DNA of 64,000 nucleotides from Nocardioides immobilis (GTDB taxonomy: Bacteria > Actinomycetota > Actinomycetes > Propionibacteriales > Nocardioidaceae): assembly GCF_003515065.1 (NCBI RefSeq), contig NZ_QXGH01000021.1, forward strand, positions 79,731-143,730, in the 5' to 3' direction. The position numbers were made by a program, and so were the translations under genes. Numbering within the stretch: position 1 is the stretch's first letter; each line of letters starts with the position of its first letter. The notes under the pieces were generated by a model, which was given only the letters and a program-made list of their open reading frames with translations, was not told the DNA's origin and searched no databases. Shown piece by piece: positions 16,850 to 25,450 of this stretch.

Positions 16850-19800
16850 TCGACGGCTCCGGCGGCCCGGGGGCGACGTACGCCACCGTCACCGGAGCCG
16901 GTCAGATCGACAACCGTGGGCGGATCCTGCTGCCGACCGAGAAGGTCACCGCCGGCGGCGTCACGGTCACCGGCCGGCACTATGCGATCAGCTTCGACAC
17001 CCAGGGCGGATCCGGTGTCCCGGACCCGGTCACCGTGTTCGCCGACACCTTCGACAACGGTGCTCGCAGCTTCCCGACGAACCCGACCAAGCCCGGCGCG
17101 ACCTTCGCCGGCTGGAACTCTGCAGCCGACGGCAGCGGCGCCCGGGTGACGGCCACCAGGACGCTGCGCGGTTCCAGTCTCGGAGGCACACCCGTGCCGA
17201 TCACCGCCTACGCCCAGTGGTTGCCGGTCCCCGCGATCACCGCGATCGCACCGTCCTCCGGTCCGATCGAGGGGGGCACGAGCGTGGTGATCACCGGCAC
17301 CGGGTTCACCGGCGCCACCAAGGTCACCTTCGGCAAGTCGGGTCAAGCCGCCAGCTTCACCGTGGACTCCGCCACCCAGATCACGGCCATCTCACCCGCG
17401 TCGGCGACGACTGGGGCGCGCGCGATCACGGTGACCACCGCGGCCGGCCGGAGCGCCTACGTCGACGCCGGCCGGTTCACCTACACCGCCCCGGCGCCCG
17501 CGATCACCGCGATCGCACCGTCCTCCGGTCCGATCGAGGGGGGCACGAGCGTGGTGATCACCGGCACCGGGTTCACCGGCGCCACCAAGGTCGGCTTCGG
17601 CCAGGCGGGTCAAGCCGCCAGCTTCACCGTGGACTCCGCCACCCAGATCACCGCCATCTCACCCGCGTCGGCGACGACTGGGGCGCGCGCGATCACGGTG
17701 ACCACCGCGGCCGGCCGGAGCGCCTACGTCGACGCCGGCCGGTTCACCTACACCGCCCCGGCGCCTGCGATCACCGCGATCGCACCGTCCTCCGGTCCGA
17801 TCGAGGGGGGCACGAGCGTGGTGATCACCGGCACCGGGTTCACCGGCGCCACCAGGGTCGTCTTCGGCCAGGCGGGTCCGGCCACCAGCTTCACCGTGGA
17901 CTCCGCCACCCAGATCACCGCCATCTCACCCGCGTCGGCGACCACCGGGGCGCGCGCGATCACGGTGACCACCGCGGGCGGCCGGAGCGCCTACGTCGAC
18001 GCCGGCCGGTTCACCTACACCGCCCCGGCGCCCGCGATCACCGGGATCGCACCCTCCTCCGGTCCGATCGAAGGGGGCACGAGCGTGGTGATCACCGGCA
18101 CCGGGTTCACCGGCGCCACCAAGGTCGTCTTCGGCACGGCCGGACCCGCCACCAGCTTCACTGTGGACTCCGCCACCCAGATCACCGCCATCTCACCCCC
18201 GTCGGCGACCACCGGGGTCCGCGCGATCACGGTGACCACCGTGGGCGGCCCCAGCGCCTATGTCGACGCCGGCCGGTTCACCTACACCGCCCCGGCGCCC
18301 GCGATCACCGCGATCGCACCGTCCTCGGGTCCCCTGAGCGGGGGCACCACAGTGGTGATCACCGGCACCGCGTTCACCGGCGCCACCAAGGTCGTCTTCG
18401 GCCAGGCGGGTCCGGCCACCAGCTTCACCGTGGACTCCGCCACCCGGATCACCGCCATCTCGCCCCCGTCGGCGACCGCCGGGGCTCGCGCGATCACGGT
18501 GACCACCGTGGGCGGCCCCAGTGCCTACGTCGACGCCGGCCGGTTCACCTACGTTGCGGCACCCGCGATCACCGCGATCGCACCGTCCTCGGGTCCCCTG
18601 AACGGGGGGACGAGCGTGGTGATCACCGGCACCGGGTTCACCGGCGCCACCAAGGTCACCTTCGGCGATGCGGGTCCCGCGACCAGCTTCACCGTGGACT
18701 CCGCCACCCAGATCACCGCGACCTCACCGGCCGCGTCCGACATCGGCGCCCGCCACGTCTCCGTCAGCACCGTGGGCGGCGCTAATGCCGAGGTGGAGGC
18801 CGACCTGTTCACCTACACCGCTGTGATCACCAGGGTCGTCCCGTCCGCGGGTCCGATGAGCGGGGGCACGAGCGTGGTGATCACCGGGACCGGGTTCACC
18901 GGCGCCACCGCGGTCACCTTCGGCGATGCGGGTCCCGCGACCAGCTTCACCGTGGATTCCGCGACCCAGATCACCGCGACCTCACCGGCCGCGTCCGACA
19001 CCGGCGCCCGAAACATCCGGGTGACCACGGCGGACGGCGAGATCCCTGCCGTGAACGCGGTCGCCGACCGGTTCACCTACACTGACCCGCCCGACGCCTG
19101 TGGAGATCTGCTCGTCAAGGACGACGGCAGCACCTGGACGTGCTCGTTCGTCGACGACTTCGACGGGCAGTCGCTCGACACGACCAAGTGGGGCGTCCAA
19201 CAGTCGTCGATCACCGGCTTCCGGACGGGTGAGACCTGCTACGTGAACTCACCCGAGAACATCGCCGTTCGCAACGGCGAGCTCCTGCTCACCGCCCGCC
19301 GCGAGGCGCAGAATCTCGCCTGCGACAGCACGCTCGGCAGCTTCTCGACGCCGTACACCGGCGGCATGGTCGGGACCCGGGGCAAGTTCTCCCAGACCTA
19401 CGGTCGGTTCGAGGTGCGTGCGAAGTATCCGGCGGTCACCGTCGCCGGCCTCCACGGCGGCTTCTGGACCATGCCTCGGACCAACACCTACGGCGTCTGG
19501 CCAGCGTCGGGCGAGCTGGACATTGCGGAGTGGTGGTCGAACGCGCCGACCCAGGTGCTGCCGACCCTCCACTACACCGGGGACTCCCTCGCCGACTCCG
19601 GATGGAACTGCCGGGTCAGCACACCGAGCAGCTACCACACCTACACCATGGAGTGGTACCCCGACGTGGTCAGGTTCTTCATCGACGGCGAGATGTGCTT
19701 CGAGCGCTCGTGGACGCCGACCGGCCTCATCGCCCCGCAGCCGTTCGACAAGCCGTTCAGCATGATCCTCAACATGGGAGTCGGCTCGCTGTCCGGAGGC

Positions 19801-19869
19801 AACAAGGTGTCGGCAGACACGCCGCTGCCTGCGACGTACACCGTCGACTACGCCAAGGTTTGGCGCTGA
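16846..19869 (+). CDS. Secreted glycoside hydrolase family 16 protein with seven TIG/IPT domains
   Basis: From GTG 16846 (overlapping the previous stop) the frame runs 1007 residues. It begins with a Listeria-Bacteroides repeat ('ISFDTQGGSGVPDP', 'FAGWNSAADGSG'). Seven TIG/IPT Ig-like domains of 86-89 residues follow (about 130-740), each starting 'AITAIAPSSGP'-like and containing 'GGTSVVITGTGFTGAT'. Last comes a GH16 catalytic domain (about 765-1007) with the signature 'GELDIAEWW', giving the ExDxxE catalytic triad near residues 890-895. GH16 enzymes cleave beta-1,3 or beta-1,3-1,4 glucans, laminarin or related polymers; the precise substrate is not deducible. The TIG domains probably space the enzyme from the cell or bind polymer. 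The gene is cut off from its signal peptide by apparent frameshifts upstream, so export as drawn is doubtful. Confidence 0.8.
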   Translation: MIDGSGGPGATYATVTGAGQIDNRGRILLPTEKVTAGGVTVTGRHYAISFDTQGGSGVPDPVTVFADTFDNGARSFPTNPTKPGATFAGWNSAADGSGARVTATRTLRGSSLGGTPVPITAYAQWLPVPAITAIAPSSGPIEGGTSVVITGTGFTGATKVTFGKSGQAASFTVDSATQITAISPASATTGARAITVTTAAGRSAYVDAGRFTYTAPAPAITAIAPSSGPIEGGTSVVITGTGFTGATKVGFGQAGQAASFTVDSATQITAISPASATTGARAITVTTAAGRSAYVDAGRFTYTAPAPAITAIAPSSGPIEGGTSVVITGTGFTGATRVVFGQAGPATSFTVDSATQITAISPASATTGARAITVTTAGGRSAYVDAGRFTYTAPAPAITGIAPSSGPIEGGTSVVITGTGFTGATKVVFGTAGPATSFTVDSATQITAISPPSATTGVRAITVTTVGGPSAYVDAGRFTYTAPAPAITAIAPSSGPLSGGTTVVITGTAFTGATKVVFGQAGPATSFTVDSATRITAISPPSATAGARAITVTTVGGPSAYVDAGRFTYVAAPAITAIAPSSGPLNGGTSVVITGTGFTGATKVTFGDAGPATSFTVDSATQITATSPAASDIGARHVSVSTVGGANAEVEADLFTYTAVITRVVPSAGPMSGGTSVVITGTGFTGATAVTFGDAGPATSFTVDSATQITATSPAASDTGARNIRVTTADGEIPAVNAVADRFTYTDPPDACGDLLVKDDGSTWTCSFVDDFDGQSLDTTKWGVQQSSITGFRTGETCYVNSPENIAVRNGELLLTARREAQNLACDSTLGSFSTPYTGGMVGTRGKFSQTYGRFEVRAKYPAVTVAGLHGGFWTMPRTNTYGVWPASGELDIAEWWSNAPTQVLPTLHYTGDSLADSGWNCRVSTPSSYHTYTMEWYPDVVRFFIDGEMCFERSWTPTGLIAPQPFDKPFSMILNMGVGSLSGGNKVSADTPLPATYTVDYAKVWR
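17234..19080 (+). repeat. Seven tandem ~267-bp repeats encoding TIG domains
   Basis: Repeat units begin near 17234, 17501, 17768, 18035, 18302, 18566 and 18824, with spacings of 267, 267, 267, 267, 264 and 258 bp. The first five are nearly identical at nucleotide level and the last two are more divergent. Such homogeneity implies recent duplication or gene conversion and makes the copy number prone to change by recombination and to collapse during assembly. Confidence 0.9.
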
Positions 19870-20180
19870 GCCAGGGTCGCCAGGACCTTCTCTGCGGCCT
19901 GCTGGCCCGAGTTGGCCGCGTCAGCGAGAGAGGGCATGTCGAGCAGGTAGTCGCCGGCGAGGTAGACGGGGCCGAGGTTCTGACGAAGCGTCGGCAGCGA
20001 AGCGCGCCCGCCTGACCCCGCGCAGCACGAAGTCAGCGCGTCGCGCGTCAGCTCGCCCGGATCCGCCTGGGCCACGGCTTCTCGGGGTCTATCTCCAAGA
20101 ACGGCACGTTCGCGAGGATGCGGGTTCCGACGGCCGCCAGCCCCAAGCGGTCTCGGAAGGGAGCCGTGCGGTGATCGCGT
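19848..20180 (-). pseudogene. Remnant of the C-terminus of an FAD-dependent amine-oxidase-like protein
   Basis: The minus strand reads 'LGPVYLAGDYLLDMPSLADA' and 'ANSGQQAAEKVLATLA' at 19860-19990, the flavin-binding C-terminal motif of amine-oxidase/protoporphyrinogen-oxidase-like flavoproteins. Immediately upstream (20080-20170), in a different frame, a second piece reads 'FRDRLGLAAVGTRILANVPF' followed by 'LEIDPEKPWP'. The rest of the protein is absent and the pieces are out of frame, so this is a decayed gene. Its end overlaps the GH16 gene by about 20 bases and its start touches the pyruvate carboxylase stop. Confidence 0.6.
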
Positions 20181-23100
20181 CACAGCACGAGGAGCAGGTC
20201 TCCACCTTCGACCGACTGCGGCCGGGTGACCACGGTGCGTGACACGGTGCCGCCGATCGGCGCGGTGATCGATGCCTCCATCTTCATCGCCTCGATCGTC
20301 GCGACGACCTGACCCGCCTCGACGGTGTCGCCCGGCGCGACGACGACGGTGGCCACGCCCTGGAACGGCGCTGCCACGTGCGACGGGTTGCCGGGGTCGG
20401 CCCGCTCCTGGCTCGGGGCGTCGACGTGGACCGACCGGTCACGAACCGTGATCGGGCGGAGCTGCCCGTTGATGGTGCACATCGCCGTGCGGTAGCCGCG
20501 CTCGTCGGGCTCGCCGATCGCCTCGAGGCCCAGCAGCAAGGTCTTCCCGGGCTCGAGCTCGATCTCGTGCTCGTCACCCGCGCGGAGTCCGTAGAGCCAG
20601 TCCACGGTCGGCAGGACCGACGTGTCGCCGTACCGCTCCCGGGACTCGAGGAAGTCACGGGTCGGTCCGGGGAAGAGGAGCTCGTTGAGCGTCGTACGGC
20701 GGTCGTCGGCAAGGCCGCTGCGCTGGGCGTCGGTGAGCGCGAGCTCGGGAGGCGGGCCGGAGCGTCCCTGCAGGGCGCGGGTCCGGAACGGTTCCGGCCA
20801 GCCACCGGGCGGGTCGCCGAGCTCGCCGCGGAGGAACCCGATGACCGAGTCGGGGATGTCGAACCGCTCCGGCTCGGCGGCGAACTCCTCGGGATCCGCG
20901 CCGACCGCCACGAGGTGGAGCGCGAGGTCGCCGACCACCTTCGACGAGGGGGTGACCTTGACGACGTTGCCGAGGATCCGGTTGGCCGCGGCGTACATGC
21001 CCTCGATCTGCTCGAACTTCTCACCGAGTCCGAGGGTGATCGCCTGCTGCCGCAGGTTGGAGAGCTGCCCGCCGGGGATCTCGTGGGTGTAGACCCGGCC
21101 GGTGGGCGCGGGTAGGCCGGACTCGAACGGCGCGTAGAGCCGGCGGGTCGCCTCCCAGTAGGGCTCGAGGGCACAGACAGCGTCGAGCGAGAGGCCGGTC
21201 TCCCGGTCGCTGCGCGCGGTCGCGGAGACCAGGGCCGAGAGCGGTGGCTGGGAGGTCGTGCCGGCCAGCGCGGCCGAGGCGGCGTCGACGGCATCGACCC
21301 CGGCGTCGATCGCGGCCACCAGGGTCGCGAGCTGCCCGCCCGAGGTGTCGTGGGTGTGCAGGTGGACCGGCAGGTCGAACTCCGACCGCAGGGCGGTGAC
21401 GAGGGTCCGCGCCGCCGGCGCGCGCAGCAGCCCGGCCATGTCCTTGATCGCGAGGACGTGGGCGCCGGCGTCGACGATCTGCTCGGCCAGCTTCAGGTAG
21501 TAGTCGAGCGTGTAGAGGCTCTCGCCCGGGTCGGAGAGGTCGCCGGTGTAGCAGAGCGCGACCTCGGCGACCGAGCTGCCGGTCGCTCGCACAGCGTCGA
21601 TGGCGGGCCGCATCTGCTCGACGTCGTTGAGCGCGTCGAAGATCCGGAACACGTCGATCCCGGTCTGCGCGGCCTCCTCCACGAACGCGTCGGTGACGTC
21701 GGTCGGGTACGGCGTGTAGCCGACGGTGTTCCGCCCCCGGAGCAGCATCTGCAGGCAGATGTTGGGCACGGCTTCACGGATCCCGGCGAGGCGCTCCCAG
21801 GGGTCCTCGCCGAGGAAGCGGAGCGCGACGTCGTACGTCGCCCCGCCCCAGCACTCCAGCGACCACAGCTGCGGGGTGAGCCGGGCGACATGCCCGGCGA
21901 CGGCGAGCAGGTCGTGCGTCCGGACCCGGGTGGCGAGCAGGCTCTGGTGGGCGTCGCGGAACGTGGTGTCGGTGACTGCGACGTCGGCCCGCTCCCGCAG
22001 CCGGCGTGCGAACTCCGCGGGGCCGTGCCGCAGCAGCTCCTGCCGCGAGCCGTCCGGCGCGGTCTCCGCCACGGACACGGGCGGCAGCTTGGTCGCAGGG
22101 TCCAGCGTCGTCGGCGCCGGCCCGTGGGGCTGGTTGACGGTCACGTCCGCCAGGTAGCCGAGCAGCTTGGTGCCCCGGTCGCCGCCGGCGCGGGCACCCA
22201 ACAGGTGGGGGTGGTCCTCGATGAAGCTCGTGGTCACCCGGCCGCTCTCGAAGTCGGGATCGGTGAGGACCGCCTGCAGGAACGCGAGGTTCGTGGACAC
22301 GCCCCGGATCCGGAACTCCGCGAGCGCGCGGCGCGCCTTCTCGACCGCGAGCTCGTGCGTGCGGCCGCGGCAGGTCAGCTTGGCCAGCATCGAGTCGAAG
22401 TGGGCGGAAACCTCAGCGCCCGTGTACGTCGTACCGCCGTCGAGGCGCACGCCCGGGCCGCCCGGTGAGCGGTACGACGTGATCTTGCCGGTGTCGGGCC
22501 GGAACCCGTTGGCCGGGTCCTCGGTCGTGATCCGGCACTGCAGCGCCGCCCCGCGCAGCGTGATCGACTCCTGGGTCAGCCCGAGGTCGGCGAGCGACTC
22601 GCCCGCCGCGATCCGCATCTGCGACTGCACCAGGTCGACCTCGGTGACCTCCTCGGTGACCGTGTGCTCGACCTGGATGCGGGGGTTCATCTCGATGAAG
22701 ACGTACGGATGGGGGGCTTCGCCCCCCTTCGACCCCCCGAAAGACGCCGCGGCCTTGGTGTCCAACAAGAACTCCACCGTCCCCGCGTTGCGGTAGCCGA
22801 TCTCGCGCGCGAACCGGACGGCGTCCGCGCAGATCCGGTCCCGCAGGCCGGGGTCGAGGTTCGGGGCGGGGGCGATCTCGACGACCTTCTGGTGGCGTCG
22901 CTGCACCGAGCAGTCCCGCTCGAAGAGGTGGATCACCTCGCCGTCACCATCGGCGAGGATCTGCACCTCGATGTGCCGGGGGTCGACGACCGCCTGCTCG
23001 ATGAACACGGTGGGGTCGCCGAAGGCGCCCTCGGCCTCCCGCATGCAGGTCGTCACCGCCTCGCGCAGCGACGCGCGCCCGTCGACGCGACGCATGCCGC

Positions 23101-23599
23101 GGCCGCCGCCACCGGCGACCGCCTTCACGAAGAGCGGGAAGGGAAGCTCGGCCGCCGACGACACGAGCTCGTCGACGTCGGTCGACGGCGCCACGCTGGC
23201 CAGCGTCGGGACACCGGCGGCTCGTGCCGCGGCGATCGCCCGGGCCTTGTTGCCGGCCAGCGTCAGCACCTCCGCGCCCGGGCCGATGAAGGTGATGCCG
23301 TGGTCCGCGCACGCCTCGGCGAGCGCCGGGTTCTCGGACAGGAAGCCGTAGCCCGGGTAGACCGCGTCGGCACCGGAGCGCAGGGCGACCTCCACGATCG
23401 CCTCCGGATCCAGGTAGGCCCGCACCGGGTGGCCGCGCTCGCCGATCTCGTAGGCCTCGTCCGCCCGGAGCCGGTGCTCCGACCACCGGTCCTCGTGCGG
23501 GAACACGGCAACGGTGCGGGCGCCCATCTCGTACGCCGCCCGGAACGCGCGGACCGCGATCTCGCCGCGGTTGGCCACCAGGATCTTCGAAAACGCCAC
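20180..23599 (-). CDS. pyc: Pyruvate carboxylase
   Basis: This 1139-residue single-chain enzyme carboxylates pyruvate to oxaloacetate using ATP, bicarbonate and biotin in the cytoplasm. Domains in order: biotin carboxylase (about 1-470, starting 'FSKILVANRGEIAVRAFRAA', with 'GGGGRGMR' and 'FIEMNPRIQVEHT'), carboxyltransferase (about 540-830, 'DTTFRDAHQSLLATR', 'RIFDALNDVEQMRPA'), the PC allosteric/tetramerisation region, and a biotinyl domain with the 'EAMKMEAS' lysine near residue 1104. Length is normal except for about 17 extra residues near 284-301, encoded by a palindromic insertion (separate entry). The gene is 100 bases downstream of the MBL-fold hydrolase in the purU-mscR transcription unit, so it may be expressed with betaine catabolism, where it would turn serine-derived pyruvate into a TCA intermediate. 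Confidence 0.97.
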   Translation of the reverse strand: MAFSKILVANRGEIAVRAFRAAYEMGARTVAVFPHEDRWSEHRLRADEAYEIGERGHPVRAYLDPEAIVEVALRSGADAVYPGYGFLSENPALAEACADHGITFIGPGAEVLTLAGNKARAIAAARAAGVPTLASVAPSTDVDELVSSAAELPFPLFVKAVAGGGGRGMRRVDGRASLREAVTTCMREAEGAFGDPTVFIEQAVVDPRHIEVQILADGDGEVIHLFERDCSVQRRHQKVVEIAPAPNLDPGLRDRICADAVRFAREIGYRNAGTVEFLLDTKAAASFGGSKGGEAPHPYVFIEMNPRIQVEHTVTEEVTEVDLVQSQMRIAAGESLADLGLTQESITLRGAALQCRITTEDPANGFRPDTGKITSYRSPGGPGVRLDGGTTYTGAEVSAHFDSMLAKLTCRGRTHELAVEKARRALAEFRIRGVSTNLAFLQAVLTDPDFESGRVTTSFIEDHPHLLGARAGGDRGTKLLGYLADVTVNQPHGPAPTTLDPATKLPPVSVAETAPDGSRQELLRHGPAEFARRLRERADVAVTDTTFRDAHQSLLATRVRTHDLLAVAGHVARLTPQLWSLECWGGATYDVALRFLGEDPWERLAGIREAVPNICLQMLLRGRNTVGYTPYPTDVTDAFVEEAAQTGIDVFRIFDALNDVEQMRPAIDAVRATGSSVAEVALCYTGDLSDPGESLYTLDYYLKLAEQIVDAGAHVLAIKDMAGLLRAPAARTLVTALRSEFDLPVHLHTHDTSGGQLATLVAAIDAGVDAVDAASAALAGTTSQPPLSALVSATARSDRETGLSLDAVCALEPYWEATRRLYAPFESGLPAPTGRVYTHEIPGGQLSNLRQQAITLGLGEKFEQIEGMYAAANRILGNVVKVTPSSKVVGDLALHLVAVGADPEEFAAEPERFDIPDSVIGFLRGELGDPPGGWPEPFRTRALQGRSGPPPELALTDAQRSGLADDRRTTLNELLFPGPTRDFLESRERYGDTSVLPTVDWLYGLRAGDEHEIELEPGKTLLLGLEAIGEPDERGYRTAMCTINGQLRPITVRDRSVHVDAPSQERADPGNPSHVAAPFQGVATVVVAPGDTVEAGQVVATIEAMKMEASITAPIGGTVSRTVVTRPQSVEGGDLLLVL
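22709..22745 (-). repeat. Small GC-rich palindromic insertion inside pyc
   Basis: The hairpin GGGGGGCTTCGCCCCCC (22711-22727) is followed by TTCGACCCCCCGAAAG, giving two nested complementarities. In the gene's frame it encodes 'SFGGSKGGEAPHP', separating 'NAGTVEFLLD' from 'FIEMNPRIQ'. In other biotin carboxylases these segments are joined by only a few residues. The insert keeps the frame and lies in a surface loop of the ATP-grasp fold. It looks like a mobile palindromic repeat, as described for Rickettsia palindromic elements, though the family here is unknown to me. Confidence 0.65.
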
Positions 23600-23699
23600 G
23601 GTGCGGTTCTCCTACGCAGGTCGGTCGGTCGGAAGTGCTGGCCAGGTCAGCCCGGCACCGTCTCGGGGATCCGGATGGGCCGGCACTCCCACGACGGGA

Positions 23700-24329
23700 T
23701 CAGTGTCCGCGTGCGATCCACGCGTCGAGGTCGGGTGCCTCGGCGCCCACCGTCGTGTCGTCACCGTGGCCGGTGTGCACCACGGTGGCCGGGGGCAGGG
23801 ACAGCACCTTCTCGCGGATCGAGTCGATGATCGTGGGGAAGTCGCTGAACGAGCGGCCGGTGGCGCCGGGCCCACCCTGGAACAGCGTGTCGCCGGTGAA
23901 CACCGCCCCGAGCTCCTCGGAGTAGAAGCAGCAGGCGCCCGGCGCGTGGCCCGGCGTGTGCAGCACACGCAGCCGGATGCCCCCCACCTCGAAGACGTCG
24001 CCGTCGGCCAGCTCCTGGTCCGGGGCGAACGCGTGCACGCGGTCCCACAGCACCCGGTCTCCCGGGTGGAGGTACGACGGCGCGCCGGTCGCCGCGCTCA
24101 GGTCACCGGCGGCACCGATGTGGTCGTCGTGCGCATGGGTGAGCAGCACCGCCAGCACCCGGCGGCCGGCGACGGCCTCCAGGATCGGCTTGGCGTCGTG
24201 CGCCGCGTCGATGACGATGCACTCCTCGGCGTCACCGACGACCCAGACGTTGTTCTCGACGTCCCAGGTGCCGCCGTCGAGGCTGAACGTCCCTGCGGTG
24301 ACGACCCGGTCGCAACGCGCGCCGGTCAC
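23700..24329 (-). CDS. MBL-fold hydrolase, partner of mycothiol-dependent formaldehyde dehydrogenase
   Basis: A 209-residue glyoxalase-II-like metallo-beta-lactamase-fold protein with the dinuclear metal motif 'THAHDDH' (about residues 64-70), 'HTPGHAPGACCFY', 'GDTLF' and the terminal 'VHTGHGDDTT'. Its ATG overlaps the stop of mscR (ATGA), the same pairing seen in many mycothiol-producing actinobacteria. By that association it probably hydrolyses the S-formylmycothiol made by MscR to formate and mycothiol, or a related thioester. The substrate is inferred from neighbourhood, not from sequence. Confidence 0.8.
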   Translation of the reverse strand: MTGARCDRVVTAGTFSLDGGTWDVENNVWVVGDAEECIVIDAAHDAKPILEAVAGRRVLAVLLTHAHDDHIGAAGDLSAATGAPSYLHPGDRVLWDRVHAFAPDQELADGDVFEVGGIRLRVLHTPGHAPGACCFYSEELGAVFTGDTLFQGGPGATGRSFSDFPTIIDSIREKVLSLPPATVVHTGHGDDTTVGAEAPDLDAWIARGH

Positions 24330-25411
24330 AGCTCGACCACCGAGCGCAGCACCTCGCCCTTGTGCATCTTCTCGAAGGCCTCCTCGACCTCCTTGAGACC
24401 GATGGTCTCGGTGACGAAGTCCGACAGCGGGAACCGGCCCTGCTGGGCGAGGTCGACCAGCATCGGGAAGTCGCGCGAGGGGAGGCAGTCGCCGTACCAG
24501 GAGGACTTGAGGGCGCCGCCGCGGCCGAACACCTCGAGGAGGGGAAGGGTGATCTCCAGGTCGGGGGTGGGTACGCCGACGAGGACCACGGTGCCGGCGA
24601 GGTCACGGGCGTAGAACGCCTGCTCGTAGGTCTCGGGCCGTCCCACCGCGTCGACGACGACATCGGCGCCGAAGCCGCCGGTGAGGCGGCGGATCGCCTC
24701 GACGGCGTCCTCCGCGCGGGAGTTCACGGTGTGGGTGGCGCCGAACCCCTTCGCCCACTCGAGCTTCCGGTCGTCGACGTCGACGGCGATGATCGTGCTC
24801 GCACCGGCCAGTGCCGCGCCGGCGATGGCGGCGTCGCCGACCCCGCCGCAGCCGATCACCGCGATCGAGTCGCCGCGGCTGATGGCACCGGTGTTGACGG
24901 CAGCGCCGAAGCCTGCCATCACGCCGCAGCCGAGCAGGCCGGCCGCGCTGGCGGGCGCCTGCGGGTCGACCTTGGTGCACTGGCCGGCGGCGACCAGCGT
25001 CTTCTCGATGAAGGCCCCGATGCCGAGGGCGGGGGAGAGCGGCGTGCCGTCGGTGAGCGTCATCGGCTGCGCGGCGTTGTGGGTCGCGAAGCAGTACTGC
25101 GGCTTGCCCTTCGCGCACGCCCGGCACTGGCCGCAGACCGCGCGCCAGTTGAGGACGACGAAGTCACCCGGCTCGACCTCGGTGACACCCGGGCCGACGG
25201 CCTCGACGACGCCCGCCGCCTCGTGACCGAGCAGGAAAGGGAACTCGTCGTTGATGCCGCCCTCCCGGTAGTGCAGGTCGGTGTTGCACACGCCGCAGGC
25301 TTGCACCTGGACGACCGCCTCGCCGGGTCCGGGGTCAGGGACCACGATGTCGACGACCTCGACGGGGGCTCCCTTGCTGCGGGCGATGACTCCCTTGACG
25401 GTGACGGGCAC
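24326..25411 (-). CDS. mscR: S-(hydroxymethyl)mycothiol dehydrogenase (mycothiol-dependent formaldehyde dehydrogenase)
   Basis: This 361-residue zinc alcohol dehydrogenase of class-III type has catalytic zinc ligands in 'CGVCNTDLHYREGG' and 'GHEAAGVV', a structural zinc lobe 'CGQCRACAKGKPQYC', and the NAD fold 'IGCGGVGDAAIAGA'. 'VVLNWRAVCGQCRAC' and the overall sequence closely resemble the mycobacterial AdhE2/MscR enzyme. It oxidises the spontaneous formaldehyde-mycothiol adduct with NAD+ to S-formylmycothiol. It lies 40 bases after purU and overlaps the MBL hydrolase, forming a formaldehyde/formate disposal unit for the methyl groups released by betaine demethylation. Confidence 0.92.
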   Translation of the reverse strand: MPVTVKGVIARSKGAPVEVVDIVVPDPGPGEAVVQVQACGVCNTDLHYREGGINDEFPFLLGHEAAGVVEAVGPGVTEVEPGDFVVLNWRAVCGQCRACAKGKPQYCFATHNAAQPMTLTDGTPLSPALGIGAFIEKTLVAAGQCTKVDPQAPASAAGLLGCGVMAGFGAAVNTGAISRGDSIAVIGCGGVGDAAIAGAALAGASTIIAVDVDDRKLEWAKGFGATHTVNSRAEDAVEAIRRLTGGFGADVVVDAVGRPETYEQAFYARDLAGTVVLVGVPTPDLEITLPLLEVFGRGGALKSSWYGDCLPSRDFPMLVDLAQQGRFPLSDFVTETIGLKEVEEAFEKMHKGEVLRSVVEL

Positions 25412-25450
25412 GACTCTCCTTGTGCGGATGGAAGTGGGTGGGCGGGCGGA

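Noticed and set aside
19848..20180. An intact small gene before pyc
   Set aside because: Only the C-terminal flavoprotein motif is present, with homology split between two frames, so it is a remnant.
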